Made by a program: the position numbers and the translations under genes
Part shown: piece by piece, positions 25,561 through 33,951 of the stretch
How the letters are laid out: every line of letters starts with the position of its first letter
Numbering within the stretch: the stretch's first letter is position 1
Assembly: GCA_038496675.1 (NCBI GenBank)
Contig: CM076655.1
Span: 19,892,005 to 19,956,004, forward strand
Length of the DNA: 64,000 nucleotides
Source of the DNA: Rachycentron canadum
Taxonomy: Eukaryota > Chordata > Actinopteri > Carangiformes > Rachycentridae
Reading direction: 5' to 3'
Notes under the pieces: model-generated
The model's input: only the letters and a program-made list of their open reading frames with translations
The model's database searches: none
Told to the model about the DNA's origin: nothing

Positions 25561-25933
25561 TAATCCACTTCAAGTTTAGTATTACAACACGGCTGCGAGG
25601 GGGGGAAAGGAGCAACAGACTGATCGCTGCTTGGCATAAAATAAGATATTTTATTTATTATTATTATTATTATTATCTTTAATATAACAGTAGCCTGAGC
25701 CTGACCAAACTTAGATTTTTAGAATTACGTCGTTTTATTATGATCATTATTTCTATTAACCATTATTGAAATAGGCATAATAACGGTACTTTAGTTTGCC
25801 ACATTTAAACCCGCATTTTACTTGACGTTTAAAAATGTAAGAGCACGTTTCTATTGTGTATCCATGCAAATGTAACCTATTAATGAGAACGAATCTGCTT
25901 CTATTAAACTCTGCTTGAATGGTCATAACTAAA

Positions 25934-25970
25934 AACATCCACTTATCTTGAATTAAGATAAATGGATGTT
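25934..25970. repeat. Short inverted repeat (hairpin) in pitx2 intron
   Basis: Left arm AACATCCACTTATCTT (25934-25949) and right arm AAGATAAATGGATGTT (25955-25970) are reverse complements at 15 of 16 positions, around a 5-base loop GAATT. No function is assigned. Confidence 0.8.
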
Positions 25971-26036
25971 GTTGTTGTTTTCTTTTAAACGACCCAGACC
26001 AGATTTTATTGCTCTGTATGAGGGTGAGTAGCTCCC

Positions 26037-26062
26037 TGTGTGTGTGTGTGTGTGTGTGTGTG
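26037..26062 (+). repeat. (TG)n microsatellite
   Basis: About 13 TG units within the pitx2 large intron. Confidence 0.95.
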
Positions 26063-26204
26063 TTTTGTAGGCTATGGTCTGCTGGTATTTATATATCAGA
26101 GGCTTTCACGGGATTAGCCCAGTAACTTTTTAACAGCGCCAAATCCAAATGTGCTGGCTGAATGGGCGTCCGCTTAGCCACGTGGAGATGGGATGTGTGT
26201 TATT

Positions 26205-26230
26205 TGATGATGATGATGATGATGATGATG
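26205..26230 (+). repeat. (TGA)n microsatellite
   Basis: About 8-9 TGA units; the minus strand read through it yields a poly-His open frame, which is a shadow and not a gene. Confidence 0.95.
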
Positions 26231-27779
26231 GTGGCCGCCTATATTTAAGGCCATTTTCACTTGCACACCTCTATGAGTCTTTCTAAATGGCGTGAATGTT
26301 GCGTCCTCTCTGTAAAATCGGGCCCTGGCTTCAGTCACCTGTTTCCCAGCTGACACTTCTCCACCCTCAGTCTCCCACCTTGAAAATTAGAGTCACATTT
26401 GTTTGATTAAACGTGTTTACTTTGCTTTAACGCGTCAAAATCTTTAGGGTATTATAGGTGGTGGTGGTGGGGGGGGGGGAAGAGAAAAATGCAGTCATAT
26501 CAACTAAAACTCATTAAAAGTCCTCCTTCAGATATTCTTAGGCAAATGAGAGTCTTATCAGATTAAAAGAAGGGGGGGGGGGGGACACTAGAGGAGAGCT
26601 CCCTGAGACTAAGGGTCCAAAAGTGAGGAGAGAGATCCAGTTAAGCTCTGATGAAGTAATCCGTCGTCAACAAACTGAGTGTGCGCGGTTAACTAACTGT
26701 GGCTCTGGTGGTTTGATTTAATGGCTATGTGAACCTTAACTCCGGGGGGGTGTCAAGAGGGTCGCCTCATTTGACAACTACTGTGACTGACGCTGCTTTT
26801 TCCTGCGGATGTGGTGCGCAGACAACCCACTTGGAAATGCGTTTTATTTGTCTCCTTTAACTAATTTTTAACCACATTTTTAACCGTTTAACTTCTGTGT
26901 CTGCCTTTGGATGAACATATGATAGCCTGCTGGCCTGAAACCCCCCCCCCCCCCCATCATATGCACCACGCTAGTACTGCACCAGCTGCACATGTGCTCT
27001 TTTTAACATACTGTACATGTCTGGTAGTTAGCGTCAGTTGACAAGTGCGCAGACAGTTTTGGAGCAGGCTGGCACCTCCTTCCTTTTGAAGTTAAACTCG
27101 CTGTGTCCCTCCACAGGATTATTGTGCTGTAGGCTAGCGGGTTGTTGTGTTTGATATTCAGTGTGCATTTATTTTATTTTTTTTTATTTTTTCTTTGAGC
27201 TTCCAATACAATCCTCTCAGTGGCTCGCTTCATCCACATCCACTCCCTGAGTAAACTGCAGTGGCTGAGCCTGCGAGCTCAGCTTGGGTATCAATAGAAC
27301 TGCATCGTTTTACTGGGCCACTGGACCCATCTCATAAAATGGGGCCAAACTGTGTTATTTTCATTTTTATTTGGTCTTGGGCTGCTGCGCAACGACACCT
27401 CGGAGCGCCTCGGGTACACCGTGCGTCCCATCTCTCTTTACATGCTTTTATTTGGAAGAGGAAAAATAAGCGCCATCCCGGCATAAACACATGGGCAGAC
27501 ATATCTCGTTTCTGCAAGCTCCGGTTGGTTGGGCACACCGTCACATCCACATGGATGTGCCTGTCAGAGAAAATATGGGCGGGCGCAACGTGGTGACGTG
27601 GAGGACTGGAGAGGAGCGCAGTTGGATGGGCAGTGCGCAGGCAACAGCTGAAATGAACAGAGAGCGGTGTAGTGCGTGTATGCCTCCGGATCTAATATCA
27701 CCTACCTGTCCTTGTCACTCTGATAGTCAGCCGAGGTAGCCGCTGTTTGCCATCGATGCCATGGCAGCACTCAATGGCC

Positions 27780-27963
27780 TATTTTAAAGCATTTACCAGA
27801 TTAAACAGAAAGAGGGTTTCTGCTCAACCGCGAGAGGAGCCGCGCTGCTGTGCGTTTTTTGGAGCCCTGAACACATTCCGCAGTCGGACTTTCCGCCTAT
27901 TTTTCCTGTGCTGAAAGGGGACTTTATCTGCTTTTTGACAGCCAGTTGTGCGATCTTTTACCC
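27780..27963 (+). promoter_or_regulatory. pitx2c promoter and 5' UTR (approximate)
   Basis: The region just upstream of the c-type ATG contains a TATA-like TATTTTAAAG near 27780, then CpG-containing sequence (AACCGCGAGAGGAGCCGCGC) and CGCAGTCGGACTTTCCGCC. The transcription start cannot be read from sequence, so the split between promoter and 5' UTR is unknown. The role is inferred from position directly 5' of the pitx2c first coding exon. Confidence 0.4.
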
Positions 27964-28147
27964 ATGAACTCTATGAGGGATCCATTAAACACAGACCACC
28001 ACCACCTAACAGGGAATAAACTTGCCTCCTCTCACTACACGGCTCTGGCGATGGCCTCTAGTTTACAGCCGCTGCAGCGGTCTGTGGACTCGAAACACCG
28101 GTTAGAGGTGCACACCGTGTCGGACACGTCCAGCCCGGAGTCTGTCG
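27964..28147 (+). CDS. Pitx2 isoform c, first coding exon
   Basis: The ATG at 27964 starts MNSMRDPLNTDHHH and runs 61 codons plus one base to donor GTAAGAAG at 28148. It ends in SKHRLEVHTVSDTSSPES, the same motif found near the end of the PITX2C-specific region in mammals (HRLEVHTISDTSSPE). The phase-1 end joins 28698 to make ...SPESVEKEKIQNKN. No in-frame ATG lies just upstream. The full c-form is 313 residues against 324 in human. Pitx2c is the isoform generally linked to the left lateral plate mesoderm and left-sided organ asymmetry. That the exon has its own promoter about 4 kb downstream of the a-exon is inferred from the conserved gene architecture. Confidence 0.92.
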
Positions 28148-28230
28148 GTAAGAAGCGCGCCGGGGGTGCAGATGTTCTCAGCAAGGCGCACAATAGACGA
28201 CTCCAGTTAACCAGCGCGCAGGGAGTTTGA

Positions 28231-28252
28231 CAGACAGACAGACAGACAGACA
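28231..28252 (+). repeat. (CAGA)n microsatellite
   Basis: About five CAGA units in the short intron directly downstream of the pitx2c first exon. Confidence 0.95.
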
Positions 28253-28299
28253 GCACGATCACTGCTGTCATTTTACTCGGATAATTAGTTTTGACGCAG

Positions 28300-28301
<2 letters not shown>

Positions 28302-28352
<51 letters not shown>
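28302..28352 (+). repeat. (GT)n microsatellite
   Basis: About 25 GT units inside the 550-base intron between the pitx2c exon and the first shared exon. Length variation here would change intron size only. Confidence 0.95.
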
Positions 28353-28353
<1 letters not shown>

Positions 28354-28697
28354 TGAAAAGTTTCCGTGTCATGCGAATGAGTGAGGGCTTTGTCCCGTGT
28401 CAACTAAAATTAGTCAGGCATTTACTCAAACACCCAGTGTCAACATTAAATCAAAAGATTAACACAAATCTTATCAAAATGAAGGACAATGAAAAATTTA
28501 GACCGTGACACAAGTGACTGGGTTTGTGAATCAGGGCATTTCTTCTCCAGTGCAGTCAGGCTGAACAGCTCATCCATGTCCCAAGAGTGTCATGGAGTCG
28601 GGAATATCCCCCCCCACCCACCCACCCTTTTCTCACTGTAGCACAAAGGCCTTAATCCGCCTCACCCTGACTAAAGTTGCCCCCTTCCTCTTAACAG

Positions 28698-28897
28698 AAA
28701 AAGAAAAGATCCAAAATAAAAACGACGACTCCTCAGACGACCCTTCTAAAAAGAAGCGGCAGCGGCGGCAGAGGACTCACTTCACCAGCCAACAGCTGCA
28801 GGAACTGGAGGCCACTTTCCAGAGGAATCGCTACCCGGACATGAGCACAAGGGAGGAGATAGCCGTGTGGACCAACCTCACAGAGGCCCGGGTCAGG
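28698..28897 (+). CDS. Pitx2 shared exon: linker, NLS and homeodomain residues 1-46
   Basis: Acceptor CTCTTAACAG precedes 28698 and donor GTGAGTGT follows 28897. The 200-base exon completes a Glu codon, encodes the acidic linker EKEKIQNKNDDSSDDPS, then the basic KKKRQRRQR that is both nuclear signal and homeodomain start, and homeodomain residues 1-46 up to TEARVR. In c-form numbering the homeodomain starts at Gln83 and this exon ends at Arg128. The intron falls between homeodomain residues 46 and 47, the classic position in paired-class homeobox genes. The exon is used by both isoforms. An apparent open frame running past the donor (ending after VSVPLGVNKNN) is intron read-through and not an alternative product. 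Confidence 0.97.
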
Positions 28898-29783
28898 GTG
28901 AGTGTCCCCTTGGGTGTAAACAAAAACAACTCGTGTGTATAATTTCGGGTAATTTGTGCCAATATCCCGGTTCAACTATAAATATCCTATACCTTGGTGC
29001 TATTACGCACGGACACCAAACTTTACGCACGGCTGAAATTTCCTTGAAAATAATTAAGGACACAGTTTTCATCTGAAAATAAATAATGAGAGTCTTGTTT
29101 AAATATACTGCTGCTTCAAGCTCAATTTAATTACATCGTATGTGTTTATCTGTTTGGATAAATATAATCACACACTCCTGCACGCACTGCAAAATAATCA
29201 GTCTTGGCACAAATTAATTTGTTCTCGGCGAACTTCAGTTTTCTAATTATTTTATAATAAACCGGGAGAAAACTGCCTGTTTGTTATTTGCCTGCTGAGT
29301 GTAACGACACTTTAAGGGTAACAGCTAACCCAGTGACAGATACCAGTCGTGTTCGCCTGTTCGTGTGAAAGAGGTGCAAAGCTTGTATTTTGCGATTGTC
29401 GCCCTGGTGTTGTGTGATGAAGGTCAGCGTGTTTGTCGGAGCCCGCAGGGGGAATACACATCCACCGCCACATTAGGATGGTGCAGTGACAGCCCGGTGT
29501 GTATTCTGCACAGATAAAGGCGGAATCAAAGCGGGATTGTCTGCACGGGATAAAGACGGATAAAGCCTGTTTGGATTTATAGACGTTGGGAAATACGAGT
29601 TGATTTCACTTCAGCTTCGGCACCGATGGCAAAATAAAAAATAAATAAAGAGGGTTTGTGTGATATTGAAATATAGAACTCATCTCGCGCAGCTGTTGCA
29701 GGAGACATGAAGAAATACAGCTGCTAGAAGGGGTAAATGTTGGGCAAATATAACCTCTAACCCTGTCATTTTCTCTGCTCCAG
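28898..29783 (+). other. pitx2 last intron; candidate asymmetric enhancer inside
   Basis: An 886-base intron inside the homeobox, donor GTGAGTGT and acceptor CTGCTCCAG. It contains two FoxH1-type motifs in opposite orientation and two Nkx2-type motifs (listed separately). No further exon is seen. Confidence 0.85.
29300..29615. promoter_or_regulatory. Candidate Nodal-responsive asymmetric enhancer (ASE) of pitx2
   Basis: FoxH1-type motifs (AAT[A/C][A/C]ACA) occur as AATACACA at 29453-29460 and as its reverse complement TGTGTATT at 29498-29505. Nkx2-type sites (TNAAGTG) occur in reverse as CACTTTA at 29308-29314 and CACTTCA at 29607-29613. From work in mouse and other vertebrates, the left-side Pitx2 enhancer is intronic and carries FoxH1 sites for Nodal induction and an Nkx2 site for maintenance. 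My memory that it lies in the last intron is moderately firm. The motifs are short and could occur by chance. Function here is inferred from the combination and the location. Confidence 0.5.
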
Positions 29784-30341
29784 GTCTGGTTCAAGAACCG
29801 GCGAGCCAAGTGGAGGAAACGGGAAAGAAACCAACAGGCCGAGCTTTGCAAAAACGGGTTCGGCCCGCAGTTCAATGGACTCATGCAGCCCTACGACGAC
29901 ATGTACCCCAGCTACACGTACAACAACTGGGCGGCCAAGGGCCTCACGTCGGCCTCCTTATCCACCAAAAGCTTCCCCTTTTTCAACTCCATGAACGTCA
30001 ACCCCTTGTCCTCGCAGACCATGTTCTCGCCGCCCAACTCCATATCCTCCATGACTTCCAGCATGGTGCCCTCGGCGGTCACGGGCGTGCCGGGCTCCAG
30101 CCTCAACAGCCTCAATAACTTGAACAACCTCAGCAACCCGTCTCTCAACTCCGGGGTGCCCACGCCGGCGTGCCCCTACGCGCCCCCGACCCCTCCTTAT
30201 GTGTACAGGGACACTTGTAACTCCAGCCTGGCCAGCCTGAGACTGAAAGCCAAGCAGCACTCGAGTTTTGGATACGCCAGTGTGCAAAATCCGGCGACTA
30301 ATCTGAGCGCTTGCCAATACGCCGTGGACAGACCAGTCTAA
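29784..30341 (+). CDS. Pitx2 last exon: homeodomain recognition helix, transactivation region and OAR domain
   Basis: This exon starts in phase 0 with VWFKNRRAKWRKRE, supplying the third helix of the homeodomain. Lys at homeodomain position 50 gives bicoid-type TAATCC specificity, followed by Asn51 and Arg53. Then come the Pitx2-typical QQAELCKNGFGPQFNGLMQP and PYDDMYPSYTYNN, a Ser/Asn/Pro-rich transactivation region with SLNSLNNLNNLSNPSLNS, and PTPACPYAPPTPPYVYRDTC. The OAR (aristaless) domain NSSLASLRLKAKQHSS lies at c-form residues 274-289, and the protein ends CQYAVDRPV. The stop TAA is at 30339-30341. The exon codes 185 residues. Compared with human PITX2 it lacks a few residues of the Met/Ser run near SSMTSSMVPS and has a few substitutions. 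Identity to Pitx2 rather than Pitx1 or Pitx3 is clear. Confidence 0.98.
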   Translation, partial: VWFKNRRAKWRKRERNQQAELCKNGFGPQFNGLMQPYDDMYPSYTYNNWAAKGLTSASLSTKSFPFFNSMNVNPLSSQTMFSPPNSISSMTSSMVPSAVTGVPGSSLNSLNNLNNLSNPSLNSGVPTPACPYAPPTPPYVYRDTCNSSLASLRLKAKQHSSFGYASVQNPATNLSACQYAVDRPV

Positions 30342-31261
30342 TACCTACCTGCACTGCAAAAAATAACCCCCCTAACAAGTCATTAGAGGCTAGTGGTGAC
30401 GCTTAAAGTTTTCTTTTTCTTGCGAATGGGGGGGGGACGGAAATCTGGCGAGGGGATAATTTGATTTTTTTTTTTTTTTTTTTTTTTTCTTTCATGTGTT
30501 TGGCGGAAATTTCTTGATCAACTGGCATTTTCTTGGTACAAGCTGGAATGTGAGTTTAATTATTCTGCTTTTTTCTTTCCCTCGGGATATTGCCACTTTC
30601 CTCTTGAATATTCCCCCAAACATTAAAAAAAAAAAAAAAAAAAAAATAGATTATGCCATCGCTCCCTGTTGGTAGATTTAGTTTTCATTTATTTCAGGAA
30701 AAAAAAAATGTGATTTTTAAGGTTGATTACAAAGACTAAATGGCTCGTTATGTGGGTCATTTTTTGCAGTGTGTTGTGGGTAATCACAAACAGCCGGCCA
30801 CAGGAACAAGAGACTACTACATCTACTTTTTTTTTTTTTTTTTTTTTTTTTCATTTTTCAAAAAAAAAAAAGGGGAAAAAAAGGGCACTAGAAGACTGAA
30901 CCACTGAAACAAGCTCAACTCCAGGTCGGAGTCAAACTGAAAAATGGGAGTTTTTAGGCTTATTCCCCTTTGATGATGAGTCCAGGCCTGTTTCACACTG
31001 CGCCACAGTAGATACAGGAAAAGAAACACAAAAGCAAAAAAGGGAGGAAAAAAAAAAAGAAACACACACACACACAAGCCTGGTTCATTTTTCATAGCTC
31101 GTCGCGAGGGTTTTTCCTGGTGGATTTTGGACGTTAATTGTTGACTGAAAAGGTTGTATATATATTTGAATTATCATCTCCTGTTTGTCAAGGCGAATGC
31201 GCTATAACCCTCCAGTTCTCTCCAGGTTCAATTTATCAACGCATGTGGAAAACAACAAAAG

Positions 31262-31297
<36 letters not shown>

Positions 31298-31428
31298 AAA
31301 AAGGAATCATGTTTTGCTTGCAAACAAAAGGGAATGTACATACTAAAACGCACCAGTTGTGTGTTTCTAACATATTATAAATTTATTATTAATGTCTGTG
31401 TGAATATCGATTTAGAATAGCAATTCTG

Positions 31429-31462
<34 letters not shown>

Positions 31463-31610
31463 TCAAAAATGTTCCTGCGACAAATTATTTGGTTTTTGCT
31501 CTGTGTATACTATTTGGTACGGACTTATGTTTTTTTTTTTTTTTTTTTTTTTTTCCAACATCCAAAAAAAAAAAAAAAACTATTGTGTTTTATTTAATGG
31601 AAGTAAATAT
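30342..31610 (+). other. pitx2 3' untranslated region (3' limit uncertain)
   Basis: The sequence after the stop is AT-rich, with unusually many homopolymers: T at 30466-30488, A at 30626-30646, T at 30828-30851, A at 31262-31294 and 31434-31459, T at 31532-31554. There is no canonical AATAAA within the first 1.3 kb that I could find; variants include ATTAAA near 30623 and AGTAAA near 31602. The poly(A) site is therefore not fixed. A CA repeat lies at 31062-31075. Minus-strand open frames here are translations of homopolymers. Confidence 0.5.
31262..31294 (+). repeat. Poly-A tract in pitx2 3' region
   Basis: 33 consecutive A in the presumed 3' UTR or just beyond it. Such runs can cause internal priming in cDNA work and length errors in assembly. 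Confidence 0.95.
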
Positions 31611-31619
31611 ATTGTTCAA

Positions 31620-32930
31620 AAACATTCTGCTGGGGGACTTTTATTGAATCTTTGTGTTTGGGAGTCAGTGCAGTGTAAAGCAGTGACAGTCTGTCTATAG
31701 CCTTTCGATCATGTGAGTAACTTAATCTATAGAGGAAAACAATGGGCCGCTCCAATACACATAGCAGCGAGATGCTCCGTCAGATTAACTGCTTGAATAC
31801 ATGTCTGCCTGCTCAGCCAAAGGGCCTCGGCTGGTCACTGGTGCTTGAAATAACATGGGAATCAACAAACAGGAGTTGGACCACACAACAGTGACAACAG
31901 CCCATTAGAGTTTGTTTTTTTTGGGGGGTTTTTTTTCCCCCCCCTCCCTGTGTTTGAACTCAGGGGAGATTCATGAAGTGGATTACTAAACGTTTCATTA
32001 TCCACTATCTTAAATCATCATCTGATTCACTTCATGCTTCAATGGCGGTTGTGCAACAGTGGAATTGTCCACATTCATATTTTATTGATGAATTTCATCC
32101 ACAAATGAAGCAGAAAAGTTATCAGTTTGCAGCTCATGCTCTTGATCCTAAAAATAGTCTCGCTCCCTTTTTTTTACTGCCAACATCAGCCCGTCTGGCT
32201 CACGCATGCATCCGTTTGCCTTTTTGTAACTTTACACTTGTTTTTGTTTTTTTTGAAAGTCATGCTTTATGGTGCGCAAAATGCACCAAAGCAAAAACAA
32301 AGCCACGATGTGGGGAAACTATGATTCACAAGCTTGAGCAAACAAGCTCGCACAGAGGTATGTGGGCCGATGATGACAGCAGGAGACGAGGGGGGGGGGG
32401 GGGGGGGGGGCAGGAGCTGCAGCTTCATGGCTGCAGGCAGAGCCGAGGGACCGGGGAGGAAGCACCGCAATGGTCCCCGCACAAAGGGCCAGAGAAATAG
32501 TCCGAGTGCATGTTTGCAGGCCGGGCTGCGTGCACTCTCCCGGCCTCAGATTGTCGACACTAAATTGTTTGAGTTTGTGTTACATCTAAATGCTCTGCAT
32601 GATTATATGAAACTGTCTTGACCATTAAAATAACTGGAATATTGTGTTTTAAAAAGAGAAAAAGCAGCTATGGGCTTTGGTTGAAGGAGCTGATTTAGGA
32701 TCTGATGTCATGCTAGAAGAGGTCATTGGGGGGGGGGGGGGGGGTAAATGTGTTTAGAAAAAAAAAAAACTGTTATACAACAAACACAAGACGACCGGTC
32801 TCCTTTTTTTCACATCAATGAATTCAAGTACTTCCCTGAGCTGCAGCGCTCTCCACAAATAGTGTCCTCCAAAAAAAAAAAATAAAATAAAAAAATTATA
32901 TATAATTAAAAAATTTTAAAGAAAAAGAGC
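31620..32930. other. Region downstream of pitx2, no gene recognised
   Basis: Intergenic sequence with G runs at 32390-32410 (21 G) and 32728-32745, and an A run at 32870-32881. Between 32410 and 32560 the sequence is moderately CpG-rich (CCGAGGGACCGGGGAGG, GCCGGGCTGCGTGC). Open frames crossing the G run translate to poly-Gly or poly-Pro and are not credible. Confidence 0.5.
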
Positions 32931-32939
32931 GAAAGAAAT

Positions 32940-33189
32940 TAACGGCGCGCGCTCTTCAGATGTGTCACCTTTTGATGGAGTCGGTAACGCGGAGCAATAA
33001 TCAGATGGGGGGGGTGAAGCTTCGGCTGCTGCAGGGGCGAATACGCGAGTCTGCAGCTTCAATACACATCCGCACAATCAACACGCGAAGAGCGGGAGAC
33101 CTGAAGACACGCGGCTCCGGCGGGGATGCGCTCATTTGGCCGAAACGGCGCACAGGACTGCGGACCTCTCGCCCCAGCTCTCCGCACAA
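32940..33189 (+). other. CpG-rich candidate first exon ending in a splice donor
   Basis: A compact CpG-rich block (AACGGCGCGCGCTC, GGCGAATACGCGAG, ACACGCGGCTCCGGCGGGG, GGCCGAAACGGCGCAC) ends at CGCACAAG followed by a consensus donor GTAAGAGC at 33190. Composition then drops to AT-rich. This is what a CpG-island first exon looks like, and it resembles the pitx2 exon 1 donor context. Reading frames through it are open on both strands for 60-90 codons but show no recognisable domain. It may be a non-coding transcript start or the start of an unplaced + strand gene. No acceptor partner could be identified in the window. Confidence 0.35.
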
Positions 33190-33919
33190 GGTAAGAGCTC
33201 ATCGCCGCTTTTAGCTGCATTTGGCGATTATTGCTGAGGGATTTCACAAAACGGCCTTTTTGTTTGTGCTGCTTTCTACTGCTGCCTTTTTTTTTTTCCT
33301 TTTCTTTTTTCTTCTTTTTAATTAATTCATTCAAAATTCACTGCAGTCATTTATGCGTCAAATCCAACTAATGTTAAAGTAGAAAACGACATACTTTCCA
33401 GGCTTAATATCACCTGAGAGATACATATACAGGAGGCATTCAGCTCATGTTCCAATAAAGATGCAATTCTCAGTATCTGTTTAAAGCAAATTCTCCTGCC
33501 TCCGTTTTCCTATAAAACGCACTAGTACATCTTAATGTGAGATTTGTTCCGCCAGCATGATTAAAAGAAAATCCAATGTGAGGAAACGCGCCGAACCACA
33601 GCTTTCACCTCCACTCCGATGGGAATTCAAAAAGAAGAAGAAAGGGGGAAAAAAAAAAAAAAAAAAAAAAGCGAGCAAGTGCAAATATCCAAGCATGTAA
33701 CGTTACAGCCTCTAATCTAAATAATTAACATGCTGTCAATATTCATGCAGCGGCGCCTTCACGACAGACCTGAGATGGTTGGGTTTCATATTCCACATCG
33801 GAGCACATTTCTCTTCTAATTACACGCTAATGAGGCCTGGATTTCAACTATTGCATTTTCTCAAACCAAACAGTTTTTTGCACAAGTTGCATGACATATG
33901 CGTGAGACAACTGAACGCT

Positions 33920-33951
33920 CACACACACACAAACACACACACACACACACC
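33920..33951 (+). repeat. (CA)n microsatellite
   Basis: An interrupted CA tract with a single AAAC break. Confidence 0.95.

Larger units (their letters stand above)
23770..27780 (+). other. pitx2 large intron between a- and c-type first exons
   Basis: No coding exon is recognised. The interval holds an A/AT run (24336-24368), a poly-A run (24921-24946), GAG repeats (25234-25260), TTA repeats (25655-25676), a near-perfect hairpin (25934-25970), a GT microsatellite (26037-26062), a GAT repeat (26205-26230), a G run (26573-26584) and a C run (26941-26955). Bicoid-type TAATCC motifs lie at 24854-24859, 25415-25420 and 25506-25511. The block 25280-25560 is non-repetitive and is a candidate element for pitx2c. 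Confidence 0.6.
20830..31610 (+). other. pitx2 gene, whole locus
   Basis: The span of the paired-like homeodomain 2 gene as read here: a 5' non-coding exon, two alternative N-terminal coding exons, two shared coding exons and a 3' UTR. Pitx2 is a nuclear transcription factor that binds bicoid-type TAATCC sites. From established vertebrate work it acts in left-right asymmetry downstream of Nodal, and in eye, tooth or jaw, pituitary, heart and muscle development. Introns (between exon ends) are 21041-23699, 23770-28697 (skipping the c exon), 28148-28697 and 28898-29783, all with GT/AG borders. The C-terminal sequence is close to tetrapod PITX2, including NGFGPQFNGLMQPYDDMYP, and this separates it from Pitx1 and Pitx3. 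Outer limits are approximate because neither the transcription start nor the poly(A) site can be fixed from sequence alone. Confidence 0.93.

Noticed and set aside
25934..25970. Pre-microRNA hairpin
   Set aside because: The 16-bp stem with a 5-base loop is much too short for a Dicer substrate.
28592..28942. Open frame running from the intron through the homeodomain exon and past its donor
   Set aside because: The acceptor at 28697 and donor at 28898 match the conserved Pitx exon; the flanking residues are intron translation.
29810..30317. Additional long open frames in other phases and on the minus strand within the last pitx2 exon
   Set aside because: Shadows of the GC-rich pitx2 coding exon; the true frame carries the homeodomain and OAR domain.
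31262..31294. Poly-A run as the tail of a retrotransposed copy
   Set aside because: It lies within a series of A and T homopolymers after pitx2 without target-site duplication or upstream retroelement sequence.
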